Notes: generated by a model from the letters alone, not told the origin. A stretch of DNA of 64,000 bases from JAFDZO01 sp044226845 (GCA_044226845.1 JBGAGG010000009.1:1-64000), one strand, 5' to 3'; shown: positions 43,519 through 53,106, counted from the first letter of the stretch. Made by a program: numbers and translations.

Positions 43519-44037
43519 TTAAGCGGACAGAATATGCTTAGGCGGTTGTGTGTTTGGTGTTATTGATTGTGATTGTAAAACAGGTGTAAAATCTTTTATG
43601 GATGCGAGATAAACTGAATTTTTAATCAGCGAGTTTTGCTGATTTATTATGCTGGAAATGTTTAAAAAATTTAAAAGCTCTAAATCTGAATTGTTATTAT
43701 TTGCGTTTTCTTCCTCCAGTCCAAATATTATTTCAAGCGAAGCCAATAGCTGCTGTTCTTTTTCATCATGTATACAATAAAAAATTATGCTGTCGCCCTC
43801 AATTTCTACTCTTGAAACATCATAAAGTTTATCATGAAAAAACAACTCATGCTCTTCAATTAAGTACTTTTTATAATCACTTAGAGGCAGAGTAATTTTT
43901 TCAAGCTCTACTCCGTTTTCGATTATCTCTCTCATCTCTTCCTTTATCTCCATCTTGCTTACATAAAAAAATAAGAGATATCCGGAGAAATTAAAAAAGA
44001 ATACAGTAAGTAATATTATCGGGGTTAATTTTCTCAA
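43519..44037 (-). CDS. Uncharacterised membrane-anchored protein linked to a TonB receptor (copy 2)
   Basis: A 172-residue protein related to that at 39904: an N-terminal membrane helix (residues 5-27, with NFSGYLLFFY), a Glu-rich helix, a core DKLYDVSRVEIEGDSIIFY and IHDEKEQQLLASLE, an Asn-rich spacer and a tail with PNTQPPKHILSA. It lies 42 bases upstream of the receptor at 41350. Because both copies are paired with a receptor, the association is unlikely to be chance. Function unknown. Confidence 0.7.
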   Translation of the reverse strand: MRKLTPIILLTVFFFNFSGYLLFFYVSKMEIKEEMREIIENGVELEKITLPLSDYKKYLIEEHELFFHDKLYDVSRVEIEGDSIIFYCIHDEKEQQLLASLEIIFGLEEENANNNNSDLELLNFLNISSIINQQNSLIKNSVYLASIKDFTPVLQSQSITPNTQPPKHILSA

Positions 44038-44102
44038 CTAAAGATTGTATAAGTAAAGCTATAAACTGTGTTTTAAAAATGAAATGAAAAAATTAAACGG
44101 AC

Positions 44103-46724
44103 TTAATAAAATATTCCCTCTAAATCCTCTTCGCCGACAAGGATTTCTCTGCCTTTGGCACCATTGCCGCTGCCGACAATTCCTGCCGTTTCCATCTGGT
44201 CAACAATACGCGCTGCGCGGGCATATCCGAGTTTCAGCCTTCTTTGCAGCGTAGATGTGGAACACTGCCCCAGCTTAACAACAAGCCTTGCTGCTTCTTC
44301 AAAGAGTTCATCTCTCTCTTCATCTTCTCCGTTGAATGTTCTGCGTTCAACTAGTGAAGGTAAAAGATAAGGTTTTTTAAATCCAACCTGAGCATCAACA
44401 AACTCTGCAATTAACTCACACTCCTCAGTTGAGATAAATGCATTCTGAATTCTTATCGGCTTCTGCGATGATGAAGACATGTAAAGCATATCTCCGTTTC
44501 TCAGCAGCTGCTCAGCGCCTTTCATATCCATAATTGTACGCGAGTCGATCTGCGATGCAACCTGATATGCTATTCTCACAGGGAAGTTTGCTTTAATAAC
44601 ACCGGTGATAACATCAGTAGAAGGTCTTTGAGTTGCGACAACTAAGTGAATACCAACAGCTCTTGCCATCTGCGCAAGCCTTGCAATAGGCTCTTCAATA
44701 TCTTTCTTTGCAGTTATCATTAAATCAGCAAGCTCATCGATGATAACTACTATGTATGGCATTTTTTTGTGACGGATAAATTCAGTACTTGTAAGCTTGC
44801 CTTCTTTATACTTTGCATTGTAAGCTTCAATATTTCTTACACCTGCATTGGCAAGTTTGTCATAGCGGTTATCCATTTCTACAGTTAAGCTTTTTAAAAT
44901 GCTGACTGCATTCTGCGGACTTGTGACAATGCTTTCATTAATATCGCTTGATGAAGCAAGGTAATGCTTCTTCAGTTTCGAGTATAAGTTAAGCTCAATT
45001 TTCTTCGGGTCAATCATCACAAACTTTAAATCGGACGGATGCATTTTGTAAATCAAGCTTGCAATAATTGTATTAATACCGACTGACTTACCAGAGCCTG
45101 TTGCACCTGCAATAAGTACGTGCGGCATTTTTGCAAGGTCATCAATGAACACTTCGCCGTCAATAGTTTTACCCATAGCAATCGGCAGAAGTTTTTCAGT
45201 TGAGGCATATCTCTGTGATGAAACAAGCGAGCGGATACGTACCATTTGCGCTTTACGGTTCGGTATTTCAACACCGACAGTTCCTTTGCCCGGAATAGGA
45301 ATAATTAACCTTATCCCCTTCGCCTTCATGGCAAGAGCAATATCATCCTGCAAAGATTCTATCTTTGAAAGCTTTACATCAGCAGCAGGAACAAGTTCGT
45401 ATAAAGTAACTACGGGTCCGGGAGTTGCAAAAACTTTTTCAATTTCAATTCCGAACTTCAATAATTTCTCCTGTAACAATCTTCCGTTGCCCGTTAATTC
45501 TTCATCGGGAATTACTTCAAGCTCTTCCTTAGTCTGCTCTATTAATAAATCTATACCCGGAAATTTATAACCCTCTAACTTTTCTTCAACAAAATCATCT
45601 TCATCTTTCCCCATAAGTCCTTCAAGCTCATTTGAGTTTTCGGGATTTATATCAATTTCAGTTTTATCGCCTTTATTTATTTCAGTACCTACAAATGCAT
45701 CTTCAAAATTCGGAGCTTCTTTTTTCTTTAATCTTTCAGATTTTACTCTTTGCTTTAGCTTCGGCTCTTCTTTTATTTCATCATTTATTTCAGGTTTAAT
45801 TCCATCTTTCGGAATTACTTCAAACGGATCTCTTTCTATATTTATAAATGCAGATTCAATTTCTTTGGGACGGTTTATTTCAGTCTCTTTTATCAAATCA
45901 ATTTCCTGCACAGGAAGTGTTTTAGCTCCGCGTAATTTTTTGATTCTGTCCTTTTCTGCTGCTATCGGGTCCTGCGCTGCAGGAATAAATCCTAACTTTA
46001 TTTTATCTTCTTCAACTGCCTTTCGCTCTGCTTCTTTTTCTATCTGCTTGTTTGATAATACTTCTTCATGCTTCTTAAAGCTTTCAATAAATCTTAAGAA
46101 GAGTAATTTTATACGGGCAAGAGTTTTTACAATGCTGCCGTCAATCATTAAGAATGCATCAAGCACAAATAAAAGTATAAATACAACTGAGGCTCCGAAG
46201 CCTCCGAGTATCTTATAAAAAATTGTTGCCCATGTATCGCCTGCTCCGCCGGCATACTGAAGGAAACCTGTATTAGTCCCTGCAATAATTTTTAAAATCC
46301 CGGTAGATATCCCTAATATCACCATCATAAAAAATGCAAAGATGCTGAACTGAATATATCTTCCTAAAGGCTTTTTCCATAGGAGTGGAAAGCCTATTGC
46401 AAATAAAATTACAGGAATGAAAATTGAGTAGTAGCCGAAGAAATCTCTGATGAAAAAAGCGGATACGTAAGCGCCGCCAATGCCGAGCCAGTTATAACAT
46501 TGCTCTGCGTTTTTAAAATTAAATAATTTTCTTAACTCGAATGTATCTATTAACGTTGAATCTTTGGGTGAGAACGTTACCAGCGAAAGAAAAAGTAGAA
46601 CGCTAAGGACTATTAATAAAAAGCCCAGCATCTGCTTTTTCACGTCGGCAGAGATTTCAAAGTCCTCTTTCTGTGGTTTAGAGCGACGGGTTTCTTTTGC
46701 TTTTATTTTCGCAGTGCGTGCCAT
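44103..46724 (-). CDS. ftsK: DNA translocase FtsK/SpoIIIE
   Basis: An 873-residue septal DNA pump that clears chromosome ends during division and activates XerCD at dif. Four membrane helices lie in the first 190 residues (for example MLGFLLIVLSVLLFLSLVTF), then a long charged linker (about 210-400), the motor with Walker A GATGSGKSVGIN near residue 540 and Walker B IVVIIDELADLM, and a C-terminal winged-helix gamma domain (CSTSTLQRRLKLGYARAARI) that reads KOPS-type sites. It is the last gene of a run from transaldolase. Confidence 0.95.
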   Translation of the reverse strand: MARTAKIKAKETRRSKPQKEDFEISADVKKQMLGFLLIVLSVLLFLSLVTFSPKDSTLIDTFELRKLFNFKNAEQCYNWLGIGGAYVSAFFIRDFFGYYSIFIPVILFAIGFPLLWKKPLGRYIQFSIFAFFMMVILGISTGILKIIAGTNTGFLQYAGGAGDTWATIFYKILGGFGASVVFILLFVLDAFLMIDGSIVKTLARIKLLFLRFIESFKKHEEVLSNKQIEKEAERKAVEEDKIKLGFIPAAQDPIAAEKDRIKKLRGAKTLPVQEIDLIKETEINRPKEIESAFINIERDPFEVIPKDGIKPEINDEIKEEPKLKQRVKSERLKKKEAPNFEDAFVGTEINKGDKTEIDINPENSNELEGLMGKDEDDFVEEKLEGYKFPGIDLLIEQTKEELEVIPDEELTGNGRLLQEKLLKFGIEIEKVFATPGPVVTLYELVPAADVKLSKIESLQDDIALAMKAKGIRLIIPIPGKGTVGVEIPNRKAQMVRIRSLVSSQRYASTEKLLPIAMGKTIDGEVFIDDLAKMPHVLIAGATGSGKSVGINTIIASLIYKMHPSDLKFVMIDPKKIELNLYSKLKKHYLASSSDINESIVTSPQNAVSILKSLTVEMDNRYDKLANAGVRNIEAYNAKYKEGKLTSTEFIRHKKMPYIVVIIDELADLMITAKKDIEEPIARLAQMARAVGIHLVVATQRPSTDVITGVIKANFPVRIAYQVASQIDSRTIMDMKGAEQLLRNGDMLYMSSSSQKPIRIQNAFISTEECELIAEFVDAQVGFKKPYLLPSLVERRTFNGEDEERDELFEEAARLVVKLGQCSTSTLQRRLKLGYARAARIVDQMETAGIVGSGNGAKGREILVGEEDLEGIFY

Positions 46725-46778
46725 GATGCTTACCTTTAATTTTTATCTGTTCTTTTGTTTCCGTATTTCTATTCTTGA

Positions 46779-47615
46779 TCAGGCAACGTCTTTTGTTGCT
46801 TCTTCTTTATCTGTTGTAAGGCTTAGTTTTTTCATCTGCGCTTTTTGATTCGATTCGCCTTCAAACTGCTCTTTCAGTTTTATTATTCCGCCTTTTAGCA
46901 TAGGAATACTTGGAATGCTGTCTATTGTTGAGCAGAATACTAAATCATTTTCAAATCCAAGCTCAACTAAGTATTTTCCATGTTCGGAAAGCTTCATCAT
47001 GTTCAAAACTTTTGTTGAGGAGATTTTACTCTTTTCATAGGCAAATGACTTAGCAAGATTTACAACTGCGTTTTCAGGATCACTCAAAGAATAATTCTCT
47101 TCGTTCTTATCAATAAGCTTGTTGATGATCATTCCTGCGCAAACAGCGTCTTCTATACAGAAGTTATTCAGTTTGCCAGAACAGATTATAACAAAATCTT
47201 CATTAAGCTCTTTTAAATATTCAACAACTGCTTTAAGATTTACAAAGCTTGCAATGATGCAATTCTTGGAATATTTTGCTTTAGAGATTGATACAGTTCC
47301 GTTCGTTGTAGAAAAAACAAGAGACTTATCTTTAATGACTTCAGGAGTATACTCCAGAGGTGAATTACCAAGATTAAATCCTTCGATTATTTTTCCTCCG
47401 CGCTCACCGCATAATAAAGCATTGGCAGAGCCTTTTGCAACCCGCACTGCAGTTGCTGCGTTTTCAGTGGGTATAACTTCCTTTGCACCGTTTGTAAGCG
47501 CTGCAGGTATTGTAGAAGTTGCGCGCAATGCATCTATTACAATTACATTTTTGCCTTTCAAAGTCAGTTCATCTGTGACCAGTGAATGAGTAAGATATAC
47601 AGTGATATTTATCAT
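46779..47615 (-). CDS. comB: 2-phosphosulfolactate phosphatase
   Basis: A 278-residue ComB-family phosphatase. Signatures seen: VIDALRATSTIPAAL, the CGERGGKIIEGFNLGNSP motif and VFSTTNGTVSI, with ICSGKLNNFCIEDAVCAGMI further on. In methanogens ComB removes phosphate from 2-phosphosulfolactate on the way to coenzyme M; the sulfolactate step also occurs in sulfonate metabolism of bacteria. No other coenzyme M or sulfolactate gene is in this window, so the real substrate here is uncertain. It lies between gcvT and ftsK on the minus strand. Confidence 0.85.
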   Translation of the reverse strand: MINITVYLTHSLVTDELTLKGKNVIVIDALRATSTIPAALTNGAKEVIPTENAATAVRVAKGSANALLCGERGGKIIEGFNLGNSPLEYTPEVIKDKSLVFSTTNGTVSISKAKYSKNCIIASFVNLKAVVEYLKELNEDFVIICSGKLNNFCIEDAVCAGMIINKLIDKNEENYSLSDPENAVVNLAKSFAYEKSKISSTKVLNMMKLSEHGKYLVELGFENDLVFCSTIDSIPSIPMLKGGIIKLKEQFEGESNQKAQMKKLSLTTDKEEATKDVA

Positions 47616-47657
47616 CTAATTATAAAACTTTTTAGTTTTGTTATGGGTTAATTTGAA

Positions 47658-48740
47658 TCAATTTAAAAATGGTGTTTTAACGATAGTAGCTTTTATCTTC
47701 TTATCGCGTATTAAAATTTCTATAGGGGTTCCGATTTTATTATGACCTTCATTTACGTATGCAAGTCCGATATTTTTTGAAAGCATTGGTGACATGCTTC
47801 CGCTTGTTACCACTCCTATTTTTTCATCGCCCGAATAAACTTCGGCACCGTGTCTTGCAACCATTCTGTCATCAATAATAAAACCGACAAGCTTTTTCTT
47901 CAATCCTTCTGCTTTGCATTTCTGCATAGCTTCGCGTCCGTTGAACTCGCCTTTATCAAGCTTTGTAATCCAACCCAATCCTGCTTCAAGAGGATTGTAG
48001 TTTTCATCCATATCATTGCCATATAATCTGAAAGCGTACTCAAGCCTTAAAGTATCTCTTGCGCCTAATCCGATTGGTTTTATATTAAATTCTTCACCTG
48101 CTTTAAAAATTTCATTCCATAGTTTTTCCGATTGAGCTACATCTGTTTTGGAATAAATTTCAAAACAGATTTTTTCACCTGTATACCCTGTGTGAGAAAT
48201 TATGCAGTCTATTCCAGCAATCTTTCCGAACTCAAAATTATAATATTCAATCTTTGATAAATCCGTGTCAGTTAATTTTTGTAACGTAGGTAATGAGTTC
48301 TTTCCCTGTATGGCAAGCAATGAAACCTCATCAGATACATTTTTTAATTCAACATCTCCGAATGTATTTTTAGACATCCACTCTAAATCTTTTTCAATAT
48401 TTGATGCATTGATAACGAGCATGAAATAATCTCCGCAGTGATAAACGAGTAAGTCGTCTATTACTCCGCCGTTCTCAAGACACATTGATGAGTACTGTAC
48501 TTTTCCTTTTTCAAGTTTCGATACATCGTTAGTTGTAAGTTTCTGAACAAAATCAAATGCATCTTTGCCTCTGACCTCTACCTCACCCATGTGTGATACA
48601 TCGAATACTCCGACTGAATCTCGCACGGCTTTGTGCTCTGCTATAATCCCTTCGTACTGAATCGGCATTTCATATCCTGCAAACTCTACGAGCTTTGCAC
48701 CAAGCTTCTTATGAATATTATTGAACGTGGTTTTTTTCAA
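47658..48740 (-). CDS. gcvT: Aminomethyltransferase, glycine cleavage T protein
   Basis: A 360-residue folate-dependent enzyme of the glycine cleavage system. It moves the methylene group from the lipoylated H protein to tetrahydrofolate and releases ammonia. The start FVEFAGYEMPIQYEGI, VFDVSHMGEVEV, VQYSSMCLENGGVIDDLLVY and YTGEKICFEIY are family signatures, and the C-terminal RHGAEVYSG and GVVTSGSMSPML finish the fold. gcvH and gcvP are not in this window. It is followed by comB and preceded by the VOC gene. Confidence 0.94.
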   Translation of the reverse strand: MKKTTFNNIHKKLGAKLVEFAGYEMPIQYEGIIAEHKAVRDSVGVFDVSHMGEVEVRGKDAFDFVQKLTTNDVSKLEKGKVQYSSMCLENGGVIDDLLVYHCGDYFMLVINASNIEKDLEWMSKNTFGDVELKNVSDEVSLLAIQGKNSLPTLQKLTDTDLSKIEYYNFEFGKIAGIDCIISHTGYTGEKICFEIYSKTDVAQSEKLWNEIFKAGEEFNIKPIGLGARDTLRLEYAFRLYGNDMDENYNPLEAGLGWITKLDKGEFNGREAMQKCKAEGLKKKLVGFIIDDRMVARHGAEVYSGDEKIGVVTSGSMSPMLSKNIGLAYVNEGHNKIGTPIEILIRDKKIKATIVKTPFLN

Positions 48741-48764
48741 TTATGTATGAATTTAATTTTTATT

Positions 48765-49148
48765 TTAATTTTTATCTAACTTCCATGGAGGATTTAACCT
48801 ATTTTCTCCCGCATAATACAAACAAAGAAAATTTCCGTCAGGATCTTTTAAATGTATCTCTCTCCACAGCCATTGCTTGTTTTCAAGCTCATCAGTGAAT
48901 TCAAATCCTTTGGATTTTAATTCACTCACTTTTTCATCTAATTTTTCCGGACTATCGCACTCAAAATAAATTACCGTTCCTGAAAAGCTCTCATCTTTTT
49001 TATGAATCGAAAATGTTGCTTCATTTCCTTCCACAACAAACCTTGCATAGTGCTCGCTCTTTACAATCGGGACTAAGCCTAATCCTTTATAAAACTCAAA
49101 CGAGGAATCAAAATCATTTACTGAAATTGTAACCTGATTTAAATTCAT
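48765..49148 (-). CDS. VOC (glyoxalase/bleomycin-resistance) family protein
   Basis: A 127-residue vicinal-oxygen-chelate protein with the N-terminal half VTISVNDFDSSFEFYKGLGLVPIV and the C-terminal half FECDSPEKLDEKVSELKSKGF, ending HLKDPDGNFLCLYYAG. It is 8 bases after the transaldolase gene. Unlike the one at 2809 it lacks the usual initial His ligand (VTIS in place of DHIAI), which may change or remove metal binding. Substrate unknown. Confidence 0.82.
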   Translation of the reverse strand: MNLNQVTISVNDFDSSFEFYKGLGLVPIVKSEHYARFVVEGNEATFSIHKKDESFSGTVIYFECDSPEKLDEKVSELKSKGFEFTDELENKQWLWREIHLKDPDGNFLCLYYAGENRLNPPWKLDKN

Positions 49149-49156
49149 TGTAAAAA

Positions 49157-49810
49157 TTATTTAGCAGCGTTCAGCTTTTCCCAGTCTTTTAAGAAAGTGC
49201 TTAAACCTAAATCTGTCAATGGATGTTTTGCAAGCTGCTCAATTACTTTGAACGGCATAGTAGCTATATCGGCACCGAGCATACATGAATCAACAAAGTG
49301 CAGCGGATGCCTTACTGATGCAACAAGAATCTTTGTCTGATAATCATAATTTCTGTAAATATTTACCATCTGAGCAATCAATTCCATACCATTTGCTGAA
49401 ATATCATCAAGACGACCGACAAATGGACTGATAATATATGCGCCTGCTTTAGCGGCAAGAACTGCCTGCGATGCTGAGAAGCATAAAGTAACATTTGTTC
49501 TGATTCCTTCATCGGCAAAAGTACGGACAGCTTTAAGTCCTTCTTTTATTAACGGAACTTTAACAACAATATTCGGGTGGATTTTGGCAAGTTCTCTTCC
49601 TTCTTTAACTATTGCATCATATTCTGTTGAAACAACTTCAGCGGAAATATCGCCGTTTACAATTTTACAAATCGATTCAAGCATCGATTTAAAATCTTTA
49701 TGACCTTCTTTTGCTACAAGAGATGGATTTGTTGTTACACCGTCAAGCAAGCCCATGTCGTTTGCTTCTTTTATTTCATTTAGGTTTGCTGTATCTATAA
49801 AAATCTTCAT
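49157..49810 (-). CDS. tal: Transaldolase, short (TalC/MipB) type
   Basis: A 217-residue class I aldolase. MKIFIDTANLNEIKEAND and GLLDGVTTNPSLVAKEG open the barrel, the Schiff-base lysine lies in VVKVPLIKEGLKA, and NVTLCFSASQAVLAAKAGAYIISPFVGR is diagnostic of the short family. It transfers a dihydroxyacetone unit in the pentose phosphate pathway; fructose-6-phosphate aldolase (Fsa) is the closely related alternative and needs structural comparison to exclude. It is the first gene of the transaldolase-VOC-gcvT-comB-ftsK run. Confidence 0.92.
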   Translation of the reverse strand: MKIFIDTANLNEIKEANDMGLLDGVTTNPSLVAKEGHKDFKSMLESICKIVNGDISAEVVSTEYDAIVKEGRELAKIHPNIVVKVPLIKEGLKAVRTFADEGIRTNVTLCFSASQAVLAAKAGAYIISPFVGRLDDISANGMELIAQMVNIYRNYDYQTKILVASVRHPLHFVDSCMLGADIATMPFKVIEQLAKHPLTDLGLSTFLKDWEKLNAAK

Positions 49811-49928
49811 AATTCGTAAATAATATGTTTAAAATAAATTTAGGAAAAATAGCTAAATTAAAGGTTTAATTAAATGGAAAATAAATGCATATATTTTGAA
49901 ATATATTCTGCAAAATAAGATATTGAGT

Positions 49929-50732
49929 CTATTTTCTTCCTGCCATATCTACAACTATCGGCGAATAAAAAATAGCGTTAGTATCATATCTGTGCTCAAG
50001 CCAGTCCTGAAGCATTTCATCTGCTTCACGCGAAGAAATTGCGCCCATTTTTGCCATTACATCAAAGTGTACTGAGAAAAACTTATGCGCCCATTCAAAA
50101 ACATCACTGTCTTTATTACCGGCAAGAATGTTCGGTTTATAATCCATCAGATTTAACCCGGCTTTTTTAAAAATCTCCGGAATTCTAAGCGCAATATACG
50201 GGTCTCCGCCGCCCTTTAACCAGTATTTTCTAACAGCATCAGGTACATCCTTAAAAATTTCAGTCATAGGGTGACGGGTAATGCCTTCATAATTATAATC
50301 CTGCAAAGCAATTATACCGCCGGGCTTTAAAGCTTTGTAAATTTTTGAGAGAAATAATTCGGGGTCAGGCACGAATGAAATTACCCATCGTGCAAAAATG
50401 AAGTCATAATAATTTTCAGGAAGCTCGGCTTCTTCAACTATTGAATTGATGAACTTAACATTTGAGATTGAATTGTTTGAACAGTAATCTTTGAAATGCT
50501 CAATATAAAGTTCAGAAGGCTCTAATGCAGTTACTTCTCCTTGAGGACCGACGAAGTTTAGCAAATCCATACTTACAAATCCGGGACCAGCACCTACATC
50601 AAGGCACTTCATCCCGGCAGTTACACCACAGCGATAGATAAAATCATTTGTAACATTGCGCCAAACACCGTTCTGAAATTCAAGACGTTTTAGTTCTTTA
50701 AAATTAACACCCAGAATATAATCTTCACTCAT
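49929..50732 (-). CDS. Class I SAM-dependent methyltransferase
   Basis: A 267-residue methyltransferase. AdoMet motif I is CLDVGAGPGFVSMDLLNFVG (residues about 40-59), motif II acid is VTALEPSE, and YDFIFARWVISFVPDPELFL and ALKPGGIIALQDYNYEG make motifs III and IV; this is the UbiE/Methyltransf_25 type. Substrate cannot be read from sequence. It is a single gene, divergent from the ATL-like gene. Confidence 0.85.
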   Translation of the reverse strand: MSEDYILGVNFKELKRLEFQNGVWRNVTNDFIYRCGVTAGMKCLDVGAGPGFVSMDLLNFVGPQGEVTALEPSELYIEHFKDYCSNNSISNVKFINSIVEEAELPENYYDFIFARWVISFVPDPELFLSKIYKALKPGGIIALQDYNYEGITRHPMTEIFKDVPDAVRKYWLKGGGDPYIALRIPEIFKKAGLNLMDYKPNILAGNKDSDVFEWAHKFFSVHFDVMAKMGAISSREADEMLQDWLEHRYDTNAIFYSPIVVDMAGRK

Positions 50733-50820
50733 TTTTTGAATTATAATTTAAGGACAGTGTTGTTAATTTAGTAATGACAAAAGAGAAATGAAATAAGAAA
50801 AAGTAAACGAAAAGAAAAAA

Positions 50821-51306
50821 ATGAAAACAGAAAAGAACACACCTAAAAAATCTTCAAAGAAATCAGCAAAAAAAACCTGGAAAGAAAAATTAAACGATTC
50901 AAAAGACTTACCGAGAGTAATTAACCTGAATGCCGAAGCAGAAAAAAGATGGGGCGGTAAGACAATGGTAATCCCTGCTCCGATTGAAGTAGATGGAATT
51001 ATGAAGACTGTTAAAAAGGGAAAAGTGATTACAATAAATGATATCAGAAGACAGCTTTCCGAAAAACACTCAACTGAAACTGCCTGCCCGATAACAACGG
51101 GAATATTTGCATGGATTGCCTCACACGCAGCTGAAGAAGAGAGAAAAGCCGGGAAGAAAAAAATTACACCTTACTGGCGGACTATAAAATCTACGGGTGA
51201 ACTGAATAAAAAATATCCGGGAGGACTTTTAGAACATAAAAGAGCGCTGCAAGCCGAAGGACATGAAATTGTGAAAAAGGGAAAGAAGTATAAGGTTATG
51301 ATATGA
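50821..51306 (+). CDS. Alkyltransferase-like (MGMT/ATL family) DNA-binding protein
   Basis: A 161-residue protein with a Lys-rich N-terminus (residues 1-30) and a winged-helix core like the DNA-binding half of O6-alkylguanine DNA alkyltransferases: GKVITINDIRRQLSEKH, CPITTGIFAWIASHAAEEE and TPYWRTIKSTGELN, ending in a short beta strand. The PCHR active-site motif of true alkyltransferases is missing, so it is more like ATL proteins that flag alkylated bases for nucleotide excision repair. I recognise the pattern from MGMT-family proteins in Bacteroidota; it is less certain than most calls here. Transcribed alone, with a bidirectional hairpin at the end. Confidence 0.65.
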   Translation: MKTEKNTPKKSSKKSAKKTWKEKLNDSKDLPRVINLNAEAEKRWGGKTMVIPAPIEVDGIMKTVKKGKVITINDIRRQLSEKHSTETACPITTGIFAWIASHAAEEERKAGKKKITPYWRTIKSTGELNKKYPGGLLEHKRALQAEGHEIVKKGKKYKVMI

Positions 51307-51320
51307 AAGGTTGTTAAAAT

Positions 51321-51348
51321 TTCCCACTCTGTTCAAACAGAGTGGGAA
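51321..51348. terminator. Bidirectional terminator hairpin
   Basis: TTCCCACTCTGTT and AACAGAGTGGGAA form a perfect stem between two convergent genes. On the minus strand it is followed by ATTTTAA. It probably ends both the ATL-like transcript and the propeller gene at 51359. Confidence 0.75.
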
Positions 51349-51358
51349 GAGGTAAAAT

Positions 51359-53011
51359 TTACTTGTTCAGGATAAATTTATTTGTAATCTTATCTGATGA
51401 AGTTTGAAGTGTATAGAAATAAATACCGCTGGATAAATTGCTTCCGTCAAAATTTACTTGGTGATTTCCTGCTTTTTTATAACCAATTATCAAATTTTTA
51501 GTTAGCTTTCCGCCTAAATCGTAAACACTTAGTTTCACAAAATCGTCTTTTGGAATGGTAAAAGTGATCTGTGTAACAGGATTAAATGGGTTCGGATAGT
51601 TAGCTAATTTAGTTTTGTAATCTATTTTCTGGCCAAGAAAATTATCAGATTGAATAATAGGGGATTTTTTCTCATTATAGTTTAGTAGAATAACATCATA
51701 TAATGTATTATTACTAAAAGAATGTCCGACCGTGAATACAGTTTTGGAGACTTTGTTATAAACTAGATTTGATGAGTAGTCTGCATTATTATCGGGACCG
51801 TCATAAATTTTGGTCCATAGTTTATTTCCATTATTATCAACTTTAACTGTAAATATATCATCTGATTCCACATTACCATACTTACAAGTTCTTCCTGACA
51901 TATACACATTCAAATTCTCATCAATATCCACTCCCTGGCAGCAATCATGCCAGTTATTCTGGCCGTTGAAAGTAGTTATCCATTTAAGTTCACCATTAGA
52001 ATTATATTTTAGTACAGCCGCGTCATTGTGCCCTTGTATGCCAAGAATTCCTCCTGCTAAATATACATTGTTTTCTATATCAAATTTCATGCAGCATGTC
52101 CAATCAGTTCCATGGCTTAGCCCGTCATATCTTTGTATCCATATAATATCACCGTCCGAATTTAATTTTAAAAGAGCTATATCATTTCCGGTATTTTTTC
52201 CAAGGCTATTGCCACCTACATATACAAATCCGTATTTATCTACACCTATACAAGTTAAAGATTCATTTCCATGTCCAGGTCCATCATAAATTTTTTGCCA
52301 AATCAGATTACCCAGTAAGTCATACTTTATAATTCTAAAATTATATTGCCCTATATCGTCATAAATACTTGCCCCTACGTATACATTCTTCATATCTTTA
52401 GATAAAGCCAAGCAAGTCCCTTCACCCCATCCTCCACCTAACCCGATAGATGTAACCTTGAAGAGTAAATCTCCTTCGGGACTATATTTTAGTAATATGC
52501 AATCCTGATTATTTTGAGAGGCATTAACTCCAACAACATAAACATTTTCATTAATATCCGTTATTACTTCACATCCGGAACTAAAACTATATAAATCTTC
52601 CTTATATCTTTGCACCCATATGAGATTTCCATCCGGATCATATTTAATTGTTACTGCATTATAAAGATTTTTCATTCCTTGACTACATCCGGTTACATAT
52701 ACATAACCTCGAGCGTCAACAAATAGACTTCTAATTGTATCATTTCCTTGAACAATACCATCATAATTTCTAACCCATAAGAGTTTACCTTTCATATCAT
52801 ATTTTATCAGTAAATAATCCCGGTCTGTTTCTGATTTAACTGTGTTACCTGCAACAAACATATTACCTTGAGCATCTGATTTAATATATCTGGAAATATC
52901 ATTTCTATTTCCAGGACTATTATAAACTGAAGACAGACCTCCGGTTAATTGAGGGTAAAGATTTCCAATTAGCAGGAAGGAAAAAATTAAAACATAAATA
53001 ATTTTTCTCAT
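51359..53011 (-). CDS. SBBP/NHL-like repeat propeller protein with type IX sorting domain
   Basis: A 550-residue secreted protein. Signal peptide to about residue 20, then about nine repeats of the kind VKYDPDGNLIWVQRY, LKYSPEGDLLF, IKYDLLGNLIWQKIYDGPGHGN and VDKYGFVYVGGNSLG, which make a beta-propeller. The C-terminus has NYPNPFNPVTQITFTI, a DLGGKLTKNLI strand and SSGIYFYTLQT, a T9SS type A sorting domain ending in Lys. Such proteins are surface or matrix components of unknown ligand. It is not followed by another minus-strand gene for over 600 bases. Confidence 0.87.
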   Translation of the reverse strand: MRKIIYVLIFSFLLIGNLYPQLTGGLSSVYNSPGNRNDISRYIKSDAQGNMFVAGNTVKSETDRDYLLIKYDMKGKLLWVRNYDGIVQGNDTIRSLFVDARGYVYVTGCSQGMKNLYNAVTIKYDPDGNLIWVQRYKEDLYSFSSGCEVITDINENVYVVGVNASQNNQDCILLKYSPEGDLLFKVTSIGLGGGWGEGTCLALSKDMKNVYVGASIYDDIGQYNFRIIKYDLLGNLIWQKIYDGPGHGNESLTCIGVDKYGFVYVGGNSLGKNTGNDIALLKLNSDGDIIWIQRYDGLSHGTDWTCCMKFDIENNVYLAGGILGIQGHNDAAVLKYNSNGELKWITTFNGQNNWHDCCQGVDIDENLNVYMSGRTCKYGNVESDDIFTVKVDNNGNKLWTKIYDGPDNNADYSSNLVYNKVSKTVFTVGHSFSNNTLYDVILLNYNEKKSPIIQSDNFLGQKIDYKTKLANYPNPFNPVTQITFTIPKDDFVKLSVYDLGGKLTKNLIIGYKKAGNHQVNFDGSNLSSGIYFYTLQTSSDKITNKFILNK

Positions 53012-53106
53012 AGCATTTTATTTAGGTTTGAAATGACTAGAAGATTTAATTTAAACATTAAAAAATCAATACCAAAATAAGACTAAGGTTGTCATAAATA
53101 AAACTC

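Noticed and set aside
45145..46218. Plus-strand ORFs of 117 and 141 residues inside ftsK
   Set aside because: Opposite strand of a complete FtsK with intact motifs; low-complexity composition.
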